A stretch of DNA of 64,000 bases from Adiantum capillus-veneris. Its lineage: Eukaryota; Streptophyta; Polypodiopsida; Polypodiales; Pteridaceae. Shown one piece after another: positions 12,370-22,997 of the stretch. The stretch's first letter is position 1, and the number at the start of each line of letters is the position of its first letter. The notes beneath the pieces were generated by a model. It worked only from the letters and a program-made list of their open reading frames with translations, was not told the origin of the DNA and made no database searches. The stretch lies in contig CM043959.1 of assembly GCA_014529385.2 (NCBI GenBank), positions 58,818,753 through 58,882,752 on the forward strand, read 5' to 3'. The position numbers and the translations under genes are program-made.

Positions 12370-13279
12370 AAATGAGCCTTAAATTTAGCAATATGTCTCT
12401 CATTTGGTGCAGTGATCAGTAAATCATCTACGTAAAGAACCACAATGAGAAGTACATCACTCTCACACTTTACATACAATATGCTTTCTGTTGGACTGTT
12501 ACAAAATCCTTGTTTGACCAAATGAGTGTCAGCTTTCTCATACCAAGAATGAGGAGATTGCTTCAACCCATACAAAGCCTTCTTACATCTGCACACTTTG
12601 TCCTCTTGTCCTTTCTTGACAAAACCGCTAGGCTGTGTTACATAAACTTCTTCAAATATGTCACCATTCAAAAGCAATAACAATGTCCAATTGATGTACA
12701 CCCCAACCAAAATGAGCTTCCAATGCACATAGAAAATGCACAGTAGTCATACGACAAGTGGGAGCAAAAGTCTATTCATAATCTATGCCTTTTTGCTACG
12801 CATAGCCTTTTGCAACAAGTCGAGCCTTATGGCGATCAACCTCACCATCTGTCTTGCGTATCAACTTTTAAACCCACTTTGTACCAATTGCCTTTTTTCT
12901 AGGAGGCAAATCACATAAAATCCATGTGTCAATTTCAATAAGTGCATCATATTTGAATTGGCATGGTAGCCATCCAATTTTCTGAATTGTGTGCTTCATC
13001 AAAAGAGAGAGGTTCCTCAACATCATGTAAGCTAGATATAGCCAAAGCATAGCAATGTGATGCATAAGATGCATGGTGAGAGCCTGAATGAGTACGACTA
13101 GACAAAGGTGCATCCAATTCACTATCACCCAATGTACGCGTCAGCCATTTTGACATACCTCTAGTGTGTTCATTTTTAGCCCTTTCCTTGAATCAAGTAC
13201 ATCATGTACATCTGCATCAGTAATAGGCTGATCTGTAACATTTTTGGAAACCCCATAGGCTGTACATTTGCCTCATTGG
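12370..13279 (-). pseudogene. copia reverse transcriptase core (remnant)
   Basis: Minus-strand frames read YGLKQSPHSWYEKADTHLV and VLLIVVLYVDDLLIT. The YVDD active site (near 12423-12434) is intact here, unlike in the plus-strand relative at 60.9 kb. Earlier parts include GDIFEEVYVTQPSGF and LPPRKKAIGTKWV. Frameshifts and a stop separate the blocks. The coding sequence breaks at 13279, where the hAT element begins. Confidence 0.88.
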
Positions 13280-13300
13280 CAGGGATTTCAAAATGACGTG
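13280..13300 (+). repeat. Left terminal inverted repeat of the hAT element
   Basis: CAGGGATTTCAAAATGACG matches the inward reading of the right end (CAGGGATTTTAATTACGCG) closely for the first 12 bases. The preceding 8 bp, CTCATTGG, are the target-site duplication. Confidence 0.92.
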
Positions 13301-13452
13301 ATCACACTATAATTTCAGGTTAATAACAATAGAAATGCAAAATAACAAATATTATGTTAATTGACATTCATCTCTTTTGACCTCCAAGAAGACCTGGATA
13401 CAAGCTCGTAGCCCGCCGCGCAAGTTAGTCGGCCCGCCGGGTAAAGTTATTT

Positions 13453-13500
13453 CCCCTCCAGGCCCGCCATGGCTATATAAAGGCGACGCTGGTGCTTGTC
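13453..13500 (+). promoter_or_regulatory. Left inward promoter of the hAT element
   Basis: CCTCCA (13455-13460), a 13-bp gap and TATATAA (13474-13480) form a plausible plant core promoter 194 bp inside the left end. The right end has the same CCTCCA, the same 13-bp gap and TATATAA in mirror orientation. This promoter would drive the kinase gene through a 5'-UTR intron. Confidence 0.65.
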
Positions 13501-13644
13501 TTTTTCACAAAAGAGGTACATTGAAAAGTCTTCACCAAACTTTCTGGCAGCTTTCCACATTCTCAAAGCAGTGTAGCATTAATTTTTTAAACCCTTCCTC
13601 ATTTTATTGATGTTTTTTTGAGTTTTTTGCGTTAAAACTTAAAG

Positions 13645-15111
13645 GTATAAAATTTCTTTTATCAAATCATCGTACGTGGATGCACTGGCACATGGTTGCA
13701 ATTGCGGCTAGGTGTGTCATTGCAAAAGCGTACAATGATTATGTTTTATATTGCTCCCAGTCATTCATGCTTCGGCACATGGTTGCAATTGCGACTAGGT
13801 GTGTTGCTGCTAGAATGACAGGAGCATTTGTTTGAAAGAAGTAACCGTGCGTGAATGCACTGGCACATGGTTGCAATTTCGGCTAGGTGTGTCATTGCAA
13901 AAGCGTATGGTGATTATGTTTTATGTTGCTCCTAGTCATTCATGCTTCGGCATATGGTTGCAATTGCGACTAGGTGTGCTGCTACTAGAATGACAGGAGC
14001 ATCTGTTTGAAAGAAGTCAACATGCGTGGATGCACTGGCACATGGTTGCAATTGCGGCTAGGTGTGTCATTGCAAAAACGCAAGATGACTATGTTTTATG
14101 TTGCTTCCCGTCATTCATGCTTCGGCACATGGTTGTAATTGCGACTAGGTATGTTGCTGCTAGATTGACAGTAGCATCTAATGCATGAATGTGTGTTTAA
14201 ATAATTTCATACCGCTTCATATGCTTGAATCTTGAAAGAAGACATCGTGCGTGGATGCACTGGCACATGGTTGCAATTGCGACTAGGTGTGTCATTGCAA
14301 AAGCGTAGGATGACTATGTTTTATGTTGCTCCCAGTCATTCATGCTTCGGCACATGGTTGCAATTGCGACTAGGTGTGTTGCTGCTAGAATGACAGGAGC
14401 ATCTGTTTGAAAGAAGTCACCGTGTGTGGATGCACTGGCACATGGTGCAATTGCGGCTGGGTGTGTCATTGCAAAAGCGTAGGGTGACTATGTTTTATGT
14501 TGCTCCCAGCCATTCATGCTTCGGCACATGGTTGCAATTGCGACTAGGTGTGTTGCTGCTAGAATGACAGGAGCATCTGTTTGAAAGAAATCACCGTGCG
14601 TGGATGCACTGGCACATGGTTGCAATTGCAGCTAGGTGTGTCATTGCAAAAGCGTAGGGTGACTATGTTTTATGTTGCTCCCAGTCATGCATGCTTCGGC
14701 ACATGGTTGCAATTGCGACTAGGTGTGTTGCTGCTAGAATGACAGGAGCATCTGTTTGAAAGAAGTCAACGTGCGTGGATGCACTGGCACATGGTTGCAA
14801 TTGCGGCTAGGTGTGTCATTGCAAAAGCGTAGGGTGACTATTTTTTATGTTGCTCCCAGTCATTCATGCTTCGGCACATGGTTGCAATTGCGACTAGGTG
14901 TGTTGCTGCTAGAATGACAGGAGCATCTGTTTGTAAGTTGTCGTACAGTGAAGCATTGGCACATGGTTGCAATTGCGATTAGGTGTGTCACTGCAAAATC
15001 GTACGAGATCTTTGGTCTATACTGTACTTTTTCTTTCACGTAGAAAAGATCCAAATGTAGTGGCACATAGTTATATTTCACAATGTGTTGTTTGCAATAA
15101 TACCATTGCAG
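13645..15111 (+). other. Predicted 5'-UTR intron of the kinase gene
   Basis: A donor AAAG/GTATAA at 13644/13645 and an acceptor ATTGCAG/GCAAAATGG at 15111/15112 frame 1467 bp of non-coding repeat, directly upstream of the ATG at 15117. The right end of the element has an equivalent intron (20554-21486, minus strand) with a similar donor context and the same GCA at the start of the next exon. The splice call is inferred from sequence. Confidence 0.5.
13660..15010. repeat. Left subterminal tandem array, about eight units of ~175 bp
   Basis: Each unit contains two copies of GGCACATGGTTGCAATTGCG followed by CTAGGTGTG. In one copy the next segment is TCATTGCAAAAGCG, in the other TTGCTGCTAGAATGACAGG. 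Units start near 13673, 13850, 14027, 14246, 14423, 14595, 14772 and 14940 (the last is divergent). One unit is longer by about 40 bp. The array lies wholly inside the predicted 5'-UTR intron. Confidence 0.93.
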
Positions 15112-15116
15112 GCAAA

Positions 15117-16594
15117 ATGGATCCTTCTGCTACTTCAATGATAGAGTTCAAAAAGAAAATTAGACAATTGTTGATTACAATCGTTAGTGCACTAGATCCC
15201 GACGATATAGCGCAGATTGTTGCAGATGAGTCTAGATTGCAATCATTATACGGTGAGATTGCCCGCAAAATGTTGTTGTTATATCCAGACAAAACAACTG
15301 AATCAATAATCTTCTGAGCAGTTGGGTGGGCAATTTTCCCAAGGTGGCCTCTGATTTGAAAGAGGAATGCCCTCAAGAAGTAGACAAGGGTAAGCTAGAG
15401 CATTGGAACACTAGATGGAGAGCTGAAAAGGAGAGGTCAAGGCGAGCATCCCACATAGACACACAGTTTGGCCTAAGCAAGAAAATGCGAATGGCTATCA
15501 CCAGAGTTATGGGGAGTAGCCAAGTTGGAGAACCCTTTATTGAGGAGGCTGCCATTGAGGGAACATCGGGTTCTACTGCTTCTGCCTGTCACCTGGAGAG
15601 CAGTATATACAATTTTGAATGTAGTATGACTCTGGGCATTCCAAATAGGTCCATTAAGAAGATCAAGAAACTTGGGTCAGGGACTTATGGCACAGGGTGG
15701 CAAGTTCAAATCAAAGGGATCAGTTCCCTTCCTACAACAAATACTTATTGTGCCAAGGAGTTCAAAGGACAGGCCAAGCATCAGTGGAAAAGCTTTGCAT
15801 CAGAAAGTGGGATAGATCTCAACCATAGAGGGATTGTGAGGAGTATTGCCCACTCTGTAACGTTGCCATGGTTTCTGATATTCCCCTACTTCAATGGGGG
15901 AACTTTAGGTGATCTTATGGAGACAGTGCCCCTTTCACATGGCTCTTTCACGACGCTTGTAGCGCATCAAGAGGGGAAAGGAAAGATCCTTGAAGACTTT
16001 AAATGGGAGCAGCCCTCTGAAGACCAAAAAACACGTATCAAGAGCCTGTGCAATCATGCTCCCTCGTTGATCCATGCCTTGGTGAAGGCATTGCGATTCG
16101 CACATGACGAGGGAGTGATCCACAATGATCTCCATCCATGGAACATCATGTTGGACTTTACCAAGGATCTCACTCCCCGTATTGGAATAATTGATTGGGG
16201 ATTGGCTCTGCGTGTTGGCTTAGAGACACAAAAGACCAACAATACCGATGAAAACTGGCAAAAGCTTCATCCTTGGCGAGCTCCTGAGTTACTAGATGGC
16301 AATCACCCGTGCCCATGGACCAAGGCCACAAATGTGTACGCCATAGGATGGGTGATATGGCAATTTTGTAAGTTTTGTGGAGAGTTCTCTGACTACTACA
16401 GCACAGATTGGTTCAAACATAAGGTTTCAGTGGAGGTACAAGCCATATCTAGGATTGTTGTGGAAGGTTGGGTGAGGAAGAAATCCATAGACAGAAAGAC
16501 TTTGGCACTTTTGGACGAAGAATTAGAAAGATTTGAAGCCCAGCCAGAACGATGCTTACGCCCTCCCTCTAAAATGAGTGTAGCCTTTTTTTGA
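15117..16594 (+). CDS. Atypical protein kinase carried by the hAT element
   Basis: A kinase domain occupies the C-terminal two thirds. The glycine loop is LGSGTYGTGWQV (near 15670), the ATP-binding lysine is in CAKEFKG (15750), the catalytic loop is VIHNDLHPWNIML (16111), the metal site is IIDWGLAL (16186), and WRAPELLDG (16276) serves as the APE motif. HND replaces HRD and DWG replaces DFG, so the key aspartates and lysine are kept but the domain is divergent. The first ATG (15117) opens a 66-residue frame ending at 15317. The kinase frame is open through the overlap and has its next ATG near 15485. Either a one-base frameshift separates two parts, or the first frame is an upstream ORF. An AATAAA-like signal is near 16697. 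Substrates are unknown. Confidence 0.8.
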
Positions 16595-16814
16595 TGGATA
16601 TATGATGTACTTTATGAAGCAGGGTTTTCTGAGACTTTTGACTTATAAAATCACTTTTAAAAATTGGGTTTTATGCGCCATGGATGATGTTTGAGTAATA
16701 AAAACACTTTGTTGTATCTCAATAGACAACAAATTTTCTATGAGTTTTGTTTTTTCTCTTAAGTTTCAAGCAATAAGCCACGTGGAATCACTGATTGTCA
16801 TTCATTGATTTAAA

Positions 16815-16965
16815 AAATGGTGGTTACTCTTATATCAATTGATTGTCGTAAGATGGTGGTTATTCTAATATCAATTGCTTGTCGTAAAATGGTGGTTAAA
16901 ATTATAGCAATTGATTGTCGTAAAATGGTGGTTACTCTTATAGCAATTGATTATCATTAAGTTTG
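16815..16965. repeat. Four short tandem units (~43 bp) before the RING gene
   Basis: Units built on ATGGTGGTTA followed by CAATTGATTGTCGTAA recur four times between the kinase 3' end and the RING gene start. A terminator or promoter role cannot be decided from sequence. Confidence 0.8.
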
Positions 16966-16999
16966 TATGCCGTAACTGAAGTATAGTGTTAATCGAGAT

Positions 17000-17956
17000 A
17001 TGGATAATGATAATCAAAGGGCTAAGCGCGCTTTTGAGCGTCTCAGATCCATGTGTCAAGGCGGTGGAGTGAACGACACCGCTCGAATTGCATCTCGTTG
17101 CTCCCAGTGGTCCAACCCAGTGGGTACACAATGGAAAGAGGTGAACACTAGGATTGACCGAGAAATGGTCAAATCCATATGGCCAGGCGTTGCAGATGAC
17201 AACATCAAGAAAGGCCGACTCAAGCTATCACAATGCATTAATGCAGACATACGAGACAATGGAGAGAACATATATCTCGATGTTATGGGTCATCCTATAC
17301 ATCATATGGATTGTCCATTGTGGTTTTCCAAGATGTTATACATGCATTATGTCTTGGGTGAAGCAGTAGACTTCAGCTCAAGGACACCTCACATGACGGT
17401 TGAGGACATTCGCAGTAGTGCAATCACCGTCACACGGCAAGAGATGTCATTGGCACTAGAAGGTGCATCAATGGAAGTGCACCAAGTTAAGGAGGAGCTT
17501 CAAACTCAACTCAGGCAAGCATCACAAGCTACACAAGGCTCTCATGCAGAAGCAACCCTAAATAGAGACTTGCAAAGGGAGGTGAAGGTGCTATCTCACC
17601 ACATAAAAGAGTTAGAGGCGACTATAAAAAAACAAAATGCTGCCACATTGATTGAGCACCCAACATCTATTGAGGCCCCTCCAGCTTCTGGTGAGCACGG
17701 TGGTCCTTGCCCCATATGTAGATCATTCTTTCATGAGTGGTGTGGTCACTTCAGCTTGCCATGCGAACATATGTACCATATATCATGCTTGATGCAAAGC
17801 ATGATGAATAACTTTCATTGTGCTATATGTGAGTATGAGATATCCAAAAAGCTATATGCAATGTTCAAAATGTCTGAAGACTATAATAAGCTTCAAGGTC
17901 AGCGTGAACAGGAGAATGAAGATATTCTCACAAATATTTCACTATCGGTTGGATAG
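17000..17956 (+). CDS. RING-H2 protein carried by the hAT element
   Basis: A single uninterrupted 318-codon frame. Residues 237-277 hold a full RING-H2 set: CPIC, then LPCEH and YHISC, then FHCAIC, giving the C3H2C3 order with normal spacing. This is a zinc-binding fold typical of E3 ubiquitin ligases. Residues 165-215 are heptad-rich and probably coiled coil. The N-terminal part (residues 30-130, with WKEVNTRIDREMVKSIWPG) is unfamiliar. There is no signal or membrane segment. It follows the kinase by about 400 bp on the same strand and converges on the transposase. Ligase activity is a family inference; target and host role are unknown. Confidence 0.8.
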   Translation: MDNDNQRAKRAFERLRSMCQGGGVNDTARIASRCSQWSNPVGTQWKEVNTRIDREMVKSIWPGVADDNIKKGRLKLSQCINADIRDNGENIYLDVMGHPIHHMDCPLWFSKMLYMHYVLGEAVDFSSRTPHMTVEDIRSSAITVTRQEMSLALEGASMEVHQVKEELQTQLRQASQATQGSHAEATLNRDLQREVKVLSHHIKELEATIKKQNAATLIEHPTSIEAPPASGEHGGPCPICRSFFHEWCGHFSLPCEHMYHISCLMQSMMNNFHCAICEYEISKKLYAMFKMSEDYNKLQGQREQENEDILTNISLSVG

Positions 17957-18173
17957 TTTTTGTAACATTTGAAAACATTTACTCGTTGTCTTGCGAGAAT
18001 TAATTAGTGAATTGTGAATTGTCTTCACTTCAGCTTCAATTATGATATGTGATAATGCAAAGATTTGTTAGGGCTTTGTATATTATGAAGCTTTAATAGT
18101 GATTTGTGGCCTTGTAAAGGTTTTTAAGGGCTTCGTTTATTATTAAGCAAATGTCTAAACCTTAAACTAAATA

Positions 18174-20540
18174 TTAAAAAAATCTTATAAGATAAACAGT
18201 TTCTGAACTTAAATAGAAGTCACTCAATGGATTCGATAATCTATTAATTAAACCATCGTCGCTTGCTACGAGACGAGTCAAAGTTGATTCAATTTCCAAA
18301 TTCTCTTCAATCTCTTCTAAAGTACATGTAGTTTCTACTTCATGAGATTTCGCTTGCAGCTCACTGTCTTCGTCCACCTCATCATTGGTTACATCATAAT
18401 TCCAGCACGGCATCTCCTCTTTGTAGTTCTCAGCTTGCACTCTTGCCAATAGCCGATGGTTGCAGTACATATACACCAATTTTTCAGCTCTTGAATTTAG
18501 AAGGCGGTTTCTGATTGTGGAATGTACATATTTATATGTACTCTAGTTTCTCTCAGAACTTGAATTGGATGCACATTGGGCTAGGATTCTAACAGCTAGG
18601 CGTTTAAGGGTGGGTGCACTACCACCATTCATCATCCACCACTTCCATGTTGGTTGCTCTGTGGAAAGTTTCTGCACAAATTCTGTACCAAACTTACCCT
18701 CTTTGAGTTTAAACTTCGTAAGATCAGTAACAGCAGATGCATGCTCATCAGGATCATCATAAAACCTGCCTATCACATCATAAAAGTCTTCCAGCACCTC
18801 CTCATCAAGTTTGTCTATTTCCATTGCCCGATACTCTGGATCCAATAAGAAAGCTACGCTGTGTAGTGGACTATGTGCTCCAACCCATCGACCATGCACA
18901 TACTTTCTCAAAATTTCTCTCCTCGTTTGAGTGAATGGTGTCTTCCAAGGCTTCACAATTGGCTCCTGGGGCTCCTCTAGATTTTCAAGGCTTTCTTAAA
19001 TAGTCCACCAAGCCATCCACACCTTACCTATGTTAGGCAAGGCAGAATCCAGTTGGCGTAATGCGAGCATAATTGGCATCATGACATTGTGCACATCCAC
19101 CACATCATCCCAGAAGTGGCGATCAGCTAGTAGATCTCTGATCACCCCTATTTTTCTTTTTATCTTCTCCCTTTGACCGGCCTCCCATTCTGAAAAAGTG
19201 GCACAAACAAATGTCTCCATCACAGCATTCTTATTTTTTATTAGTGATTCTACCGTATAGTAGTTGGTGCAAAATCTAGTTTCGCACGGCAGTTTTAACA
19301 TAGTAGACATCCTCTGACGGTACATGTCAAGAACCCTCTGACGCTTCAAAACAAACTTGACTATTAAGCGAGCAGTGTCTACTATCCATTTGAACCACTC
19401 TGTGTCCTCCCTCTTGTACCAATCTTGTAATACCAAGTTCAAGCTGTGTGTACTGCAACCAGCACTATATAGGTGAGAGAAGCGACTTTCAAGTATCTTA
19501 TCGGCAGCCCTGCAATTTTTGGCATTGTCCATGATTACTTGGACAACATTTTCTTTTCCAAGTTCCTCAACTGCGTCGCCAATGATGTCATCTATAAAAC
19601 TGCCAGACTTTATTTGACCAGAGCTATCCACAACTTTGATAAAACATTCACCACGAGGACATACAAGCATGATGTTGATCAATGTCTGCCTTTGAACGTT
19701 GGACCAACCATCACTAACTATGGTGTATCTAGATTGTTCTGTTGCATTTAATATTACCCTTTGAATATCCTGTTGTGTGCTTGTGTAACATTTATCCAAC
19801 ATTTGGTTTCTCATATGGTGATATGTTGGAGGGGTAAATCCAACACCATACTCCCCAATGTGTTTCCAAGATGACTTCCATGCATCACGGGTGACAATGA
19901 CCAATGATCCCCCAGTGAAATAGACGGCTTTAGTTAGTGCAAGTTGTGCTTCTTCTAAGGCAAGCGTTTTGAAGCTCGTCTGTAAGCTAACCTGTCTACT
20001 TTTTGACGATCCTACCTGAAAGTCAGGAGATCCATGGTTTGGAGGTGTAGTTCCATCGATATGAGAAGTTGGTTCCCTGCTTTGAGTGCTTCCATTGGTG
20101 GGCGTTACACCCAATAATCCCTCATACTGGTTTGATCTTATCGATACCAGGGAGTGATGGTCGAAAGTAGAGAGTTTTGATCTTTTGCTCGTGGAAATTA
20201 GCTTACCAATTAAAGCTTTTAAGCGCATAGCTGCTTCTTCTGCACCTAAGCCCTTGCACTTTTCTCCTTGGATTTTGGTATTGCCACCTAGCAAATGATC
20301 CCTTCTTCTTGGTGCTCCTCCAGATTTCTCTTCGCCACAAAAGTTACATTTCCAATCTTGATACTTATTTAAATTTGTGGCAAAATTCCACTTGGGTCCT
20401 GGACTTTTTCCACATGCCTTTCGCTTGCCCTGCAAAGTGGTGCCCTCTGAAGCACGACCTAGCATTGAGGTAGGAGGTCTCCTCAAGGAAGCCAGGCTTG
20501 AGACACCAACATCACCGCTCACATTCCCGGTGGAAGACAT
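18174..20540 (-). pseudogene. hAT transposase with two in-frame stops
   Basis: One continuous minus-strand frame runs from ATG at 20540. Residues about 48-95 are a BED-type zinc finger (CNFC and a following H/C pair). The central part has SDGWSNVQRQTLINIM and VVQVIMDNAKNCRAAD, as in DUF659/hAT catalytic cores. The C-terminal part has ASNSSSERN followed by a stop where hAT dimerisation domains have tryptophan, then STYKYVHSTIRNRL. The stops are TAA at 18996-18998 and TAG at 18543-18545. The frame is unbroken across them, so recent nonsense changes are likely. The protein would cut at the CAGGG ends; here it is probably inactive. Confidence 0.9.
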
Positions 20541-20553
20541 ACTTATTGGATGC

Positions 20554-21486
20554 CTGCAATACCAATAAACATAGCTCAGTATGCTATCTCTTCTTTCAAG
20601 TATTATTCAAACCAAACATTAGTGTTATAATCAATATCACACACAAGCATAGTAGTGAAGCCCGAAGGGAATAAACCTCAATCTACTCAAACATGAGCAA
20701 GCAAATACAACGGTGAATCAAATATGTGATCAGTCTATCCCAAAAGTAGAGATATCGACCCAAAGATTCACCTTCCTACCCCTTTCATGAATCAGTCCAG
20801 TCCAAAAAAGAACTAATGACCCATGATTGGAGCTCTAATCGAAATAGCAAGAAAATACAAGGTGAATCAAACATGTGATTAGTCCATCCCAAAAGTAGAG
20901 ATATCGACCCAAAGATTCACCTTCCTACCTCCTTTCATGAATCAGTCCAGTCCAAAAAAGAACTAATGACCCATGATTGGAGCTCTAATCGGAATAGCAA
21001 GCAAATACGGCGGTGAATCAAACATGTGATCAGTCCATCCCAAAAGTAGAGATATCGACCCAAAGATTCACCTTTCTACCTCCTTTCATGAATCAGTCCA
21101 GTCCAAAAAATAACTAATTACCCATGATTGGATCTCTAATCGGAATAGCAAGCAAATACAATGGTGAATCAAACATGTGATCAGTCCATCCCAAAAGTAG
21201 AGATATCGACCCAAAGATTCACCTTTCTATCTCTTTTCAAGAATCAGTTCAGTCCAAAAAAGAACTAATGACCATGATAGAAGTTCTAATCAATATAGCA
21301 ATCAATTTAGCAAATATAACGGTGAACCAAACATGAGATTAGTCCATCCCAAATGTAGAGATACCAACCCAAAGATTCACTTTTCTACCTCCTTTCAAGA
21401 ATCGTTCAGTCCCAAAAAGAACTAATGATCCATGATCAGAGTTACATTAAGTTTTAATTTTTTTTAAAGACTATTCATTTTTTTAC
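20554..21486 (-). other. Predicted 5'-UTR intron of the hAT transposase gene
   Basis: On the minus strand a donor CTAAAG/GTAAAA at 21487/21486 and an acceptor TATTGCAG/GCATCC at 20554/20553 enclose 933 bp that include the right tandem array. The transposase ATG follows 13 bp after the acceptor. The arrangement mirrors the left end. Confidence 0.5.
20640..21440. repeat. Right subterminal tandem array, about five units of ~150 bp
   Basis: Units contain GTGAATCAAACATGTGAT, CCAAAAGTAGAGATATCGAC and CCTTTCATGAATCAGTCCAG. Starts are near 20713, 20862, 21015, 21163 and 21322, with increasing divergence towards the element end. The sequence is unrelated to the left array, although its place in the architecture is the same. 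Confidence 0.92.
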
Positions 21487-21539
21487 CTTTAGTTTTTCTT
21501 CTAAATTTTAAAGGATGACCAAATTTAGGGGAAGAGGTG

Positions 21540-21585
21540 ATGTCTACTACAGGGTTATATAGAGCCGCCAAATATGGAGGGGGAA
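21540..21585 (-). promoter_or_regulatory. Right inward promoter of the hAT element
   Basis: Read on the minus strand: CCTCCA (21580-21575), a 13-bp gap, then TATATAA (21561-21555), 189 bp inside the right end. It shares spacing and motifs with the left promoter and would drive the transposase gene. Confidence 0.65.
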
Positions 21586-21738
21586 CATGACGGGTCCAGC
21601 GGGATTCTTGCTTGTCCCGCCGGTTCTATGTTTTCTACCGGTTTTCGTAGGTCATGACATTAGATATTTTATTAACATGAAAAAAATAGTGATAATAACA
21701 ACAATAATTAACATTTAACAAAATGTGTCATCGCGTAA

Positions 21739-21750
21739 TTAAAATCCCTG
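21739..21750 (-). repeat. Right terminal inverted repeat of the hAT element
   Basis: The plus strand ends AAAATCCCTG, the complement of CAGGGATTTT, followed at once by the TSD CTCATTGG (21751-21758). Confidence 0.92.
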
Positions 21751-21758
21751 CTCATTGG

Positions 21759-22997
21759 AATTTACATTCAAACTTCCACCACTGAAAAGAGTCAACAAAG
21801 TGTCATAAATGTCATGTGAGCTTTTACGTTACTGTCTCTAGTACATGACAGCAAGGGATGAATAGAATCTTCCAAAAACACTACATCCCGTGAAACTAGA
21901 ATACGCTTTGTTTGTGGATGATATTGTTGGGATGCGAGTTTTGTTGCATCTCTTATGTGAACAGTCTCTTCCACCTAGAAAAGCATTATGTGTCAAGCCA
22001 TGTGAAAAGCCTCTTGCAAACTTTGTAAAGAGAAAGCCACTTGTATTGTGCATTGGCAGCCACCTTTTGTGCTCATGTGTCAAAAGGCTGCCTATTTGTA
22101 AAGCCTATATAGAGGCAAGTTCTGCTGAATATTTGTAAGCTTTATCATTTGCAAGTATAGTCTATATTGTATTTTCCAATAGTTTCTCTCTCAAGATCTA
22201 CACTAACCTCTCCAAGCATGCTTATGCCATGAATGGTACACTAACCTATCCACCTTAACCCTACAGATACAACTTGTAACCTTTGCTTTCAGCACTATAA
22301 CCAACAAAATTACATTTGACAGCCTTATCATCCAATTTTCTGCGATGTGTTTGTGGCACCAAAGCATATGCCAAATAGCTAAAAACACGCATGTGCTCAA
22401 TAGAAGGCTTTCTATCATGCCATGTTTCATATGGAGTAATAGACTGCAAAGCTTTTGTAGGACACCTCTTAAGTACATAAGTGGCACACATGGTGGCCTC
22501 AAGCCAAAAAGAATGTGGCAAAGCTTGAATTTTGAACATACATCATGCCATTTTCGTAAGTGACCTGTTTTCTCTCTCAGCAACATCATTTTGTTGAGGC
22601 AAATAAGGCACTGTACATTGGTGTTTTATCCCACAACTAGCCAGAAATGCATTAAATTCATGAGACATATACTCCCCCCCTCGATCGGAATGGAGGTGCC
22701 CATAGTACATTTTGAGACATTTTCAGCCATAGCCAGAAATTGTTTGAAGCACATAAAAAATTTGGACTTTGGTTTAAGAGGAAATACCCATGCATGCTTG
22801 GAGTAATCATCAATGAAAGTCACGAAGTAAAGGTAATTGCCCAAGGAAGGAGTTTGCATGGGCCCACAAACATCACTATGCATAAGCAACAACATGCATG
22901 TGGCCCTAATTGAACCATCCTTTGGAAACTTAGAACATTGCATTTTACCCAAAATACAGCCTTCACAAACATGTTTGACAGGTGCTTCAAAAGGCGG
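21759..22997 (-). pseudogene. copia integrase and linker remnant
   Basis: Minus-strand frames include HVCEGCILGKMQCSKFPKDG, VTFIDDYSKHAWVFPLK and, further on, SFWLEATMCATYVLKRCPT and AVKCNFVGYSAESKGYKLY. These are the GAG-pre-integrase, integrase core and integrase C-terminal landmarks of copia elements. Frames shift several times. The block is cut by the hAT insertion on its downstream side and by the 22998-24564 insertion on its upstream side. Confidence 0.85.

Larger units (their letters stand above)
13280..21750. mobile_element. Cargo-carrying hAT transposon, 8471 bp
   Basis: The ends are CAGGGATTT at 13280 and its complement AAATCCCTG ending at 21750. They are flanked by a perfect 8-bp TSD, CTCATTGG (13272-13279 and 21751-21758). 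CAGGG termini and 8-bp duplications are diagnostic of hAT elements. A degraded hAT transposase is inside on the minus strand. Two other genes, a protein kinase and a RING-H2 protein, are on the plus strand and converge on it. Each end holds a related promoter followed by a 5'-UTR intron with a tandem array. It interrupts the minus-strand copia between integrase and RT coding. Confidence 0.95.

Noticed and set aside
13660-15010. CRISPR-like array (regularly spaced repeats)
   Set aside because: Units are about 175 bp and near identical throughout with no unique spacers, in a plant transposon; it is a minisatellite.
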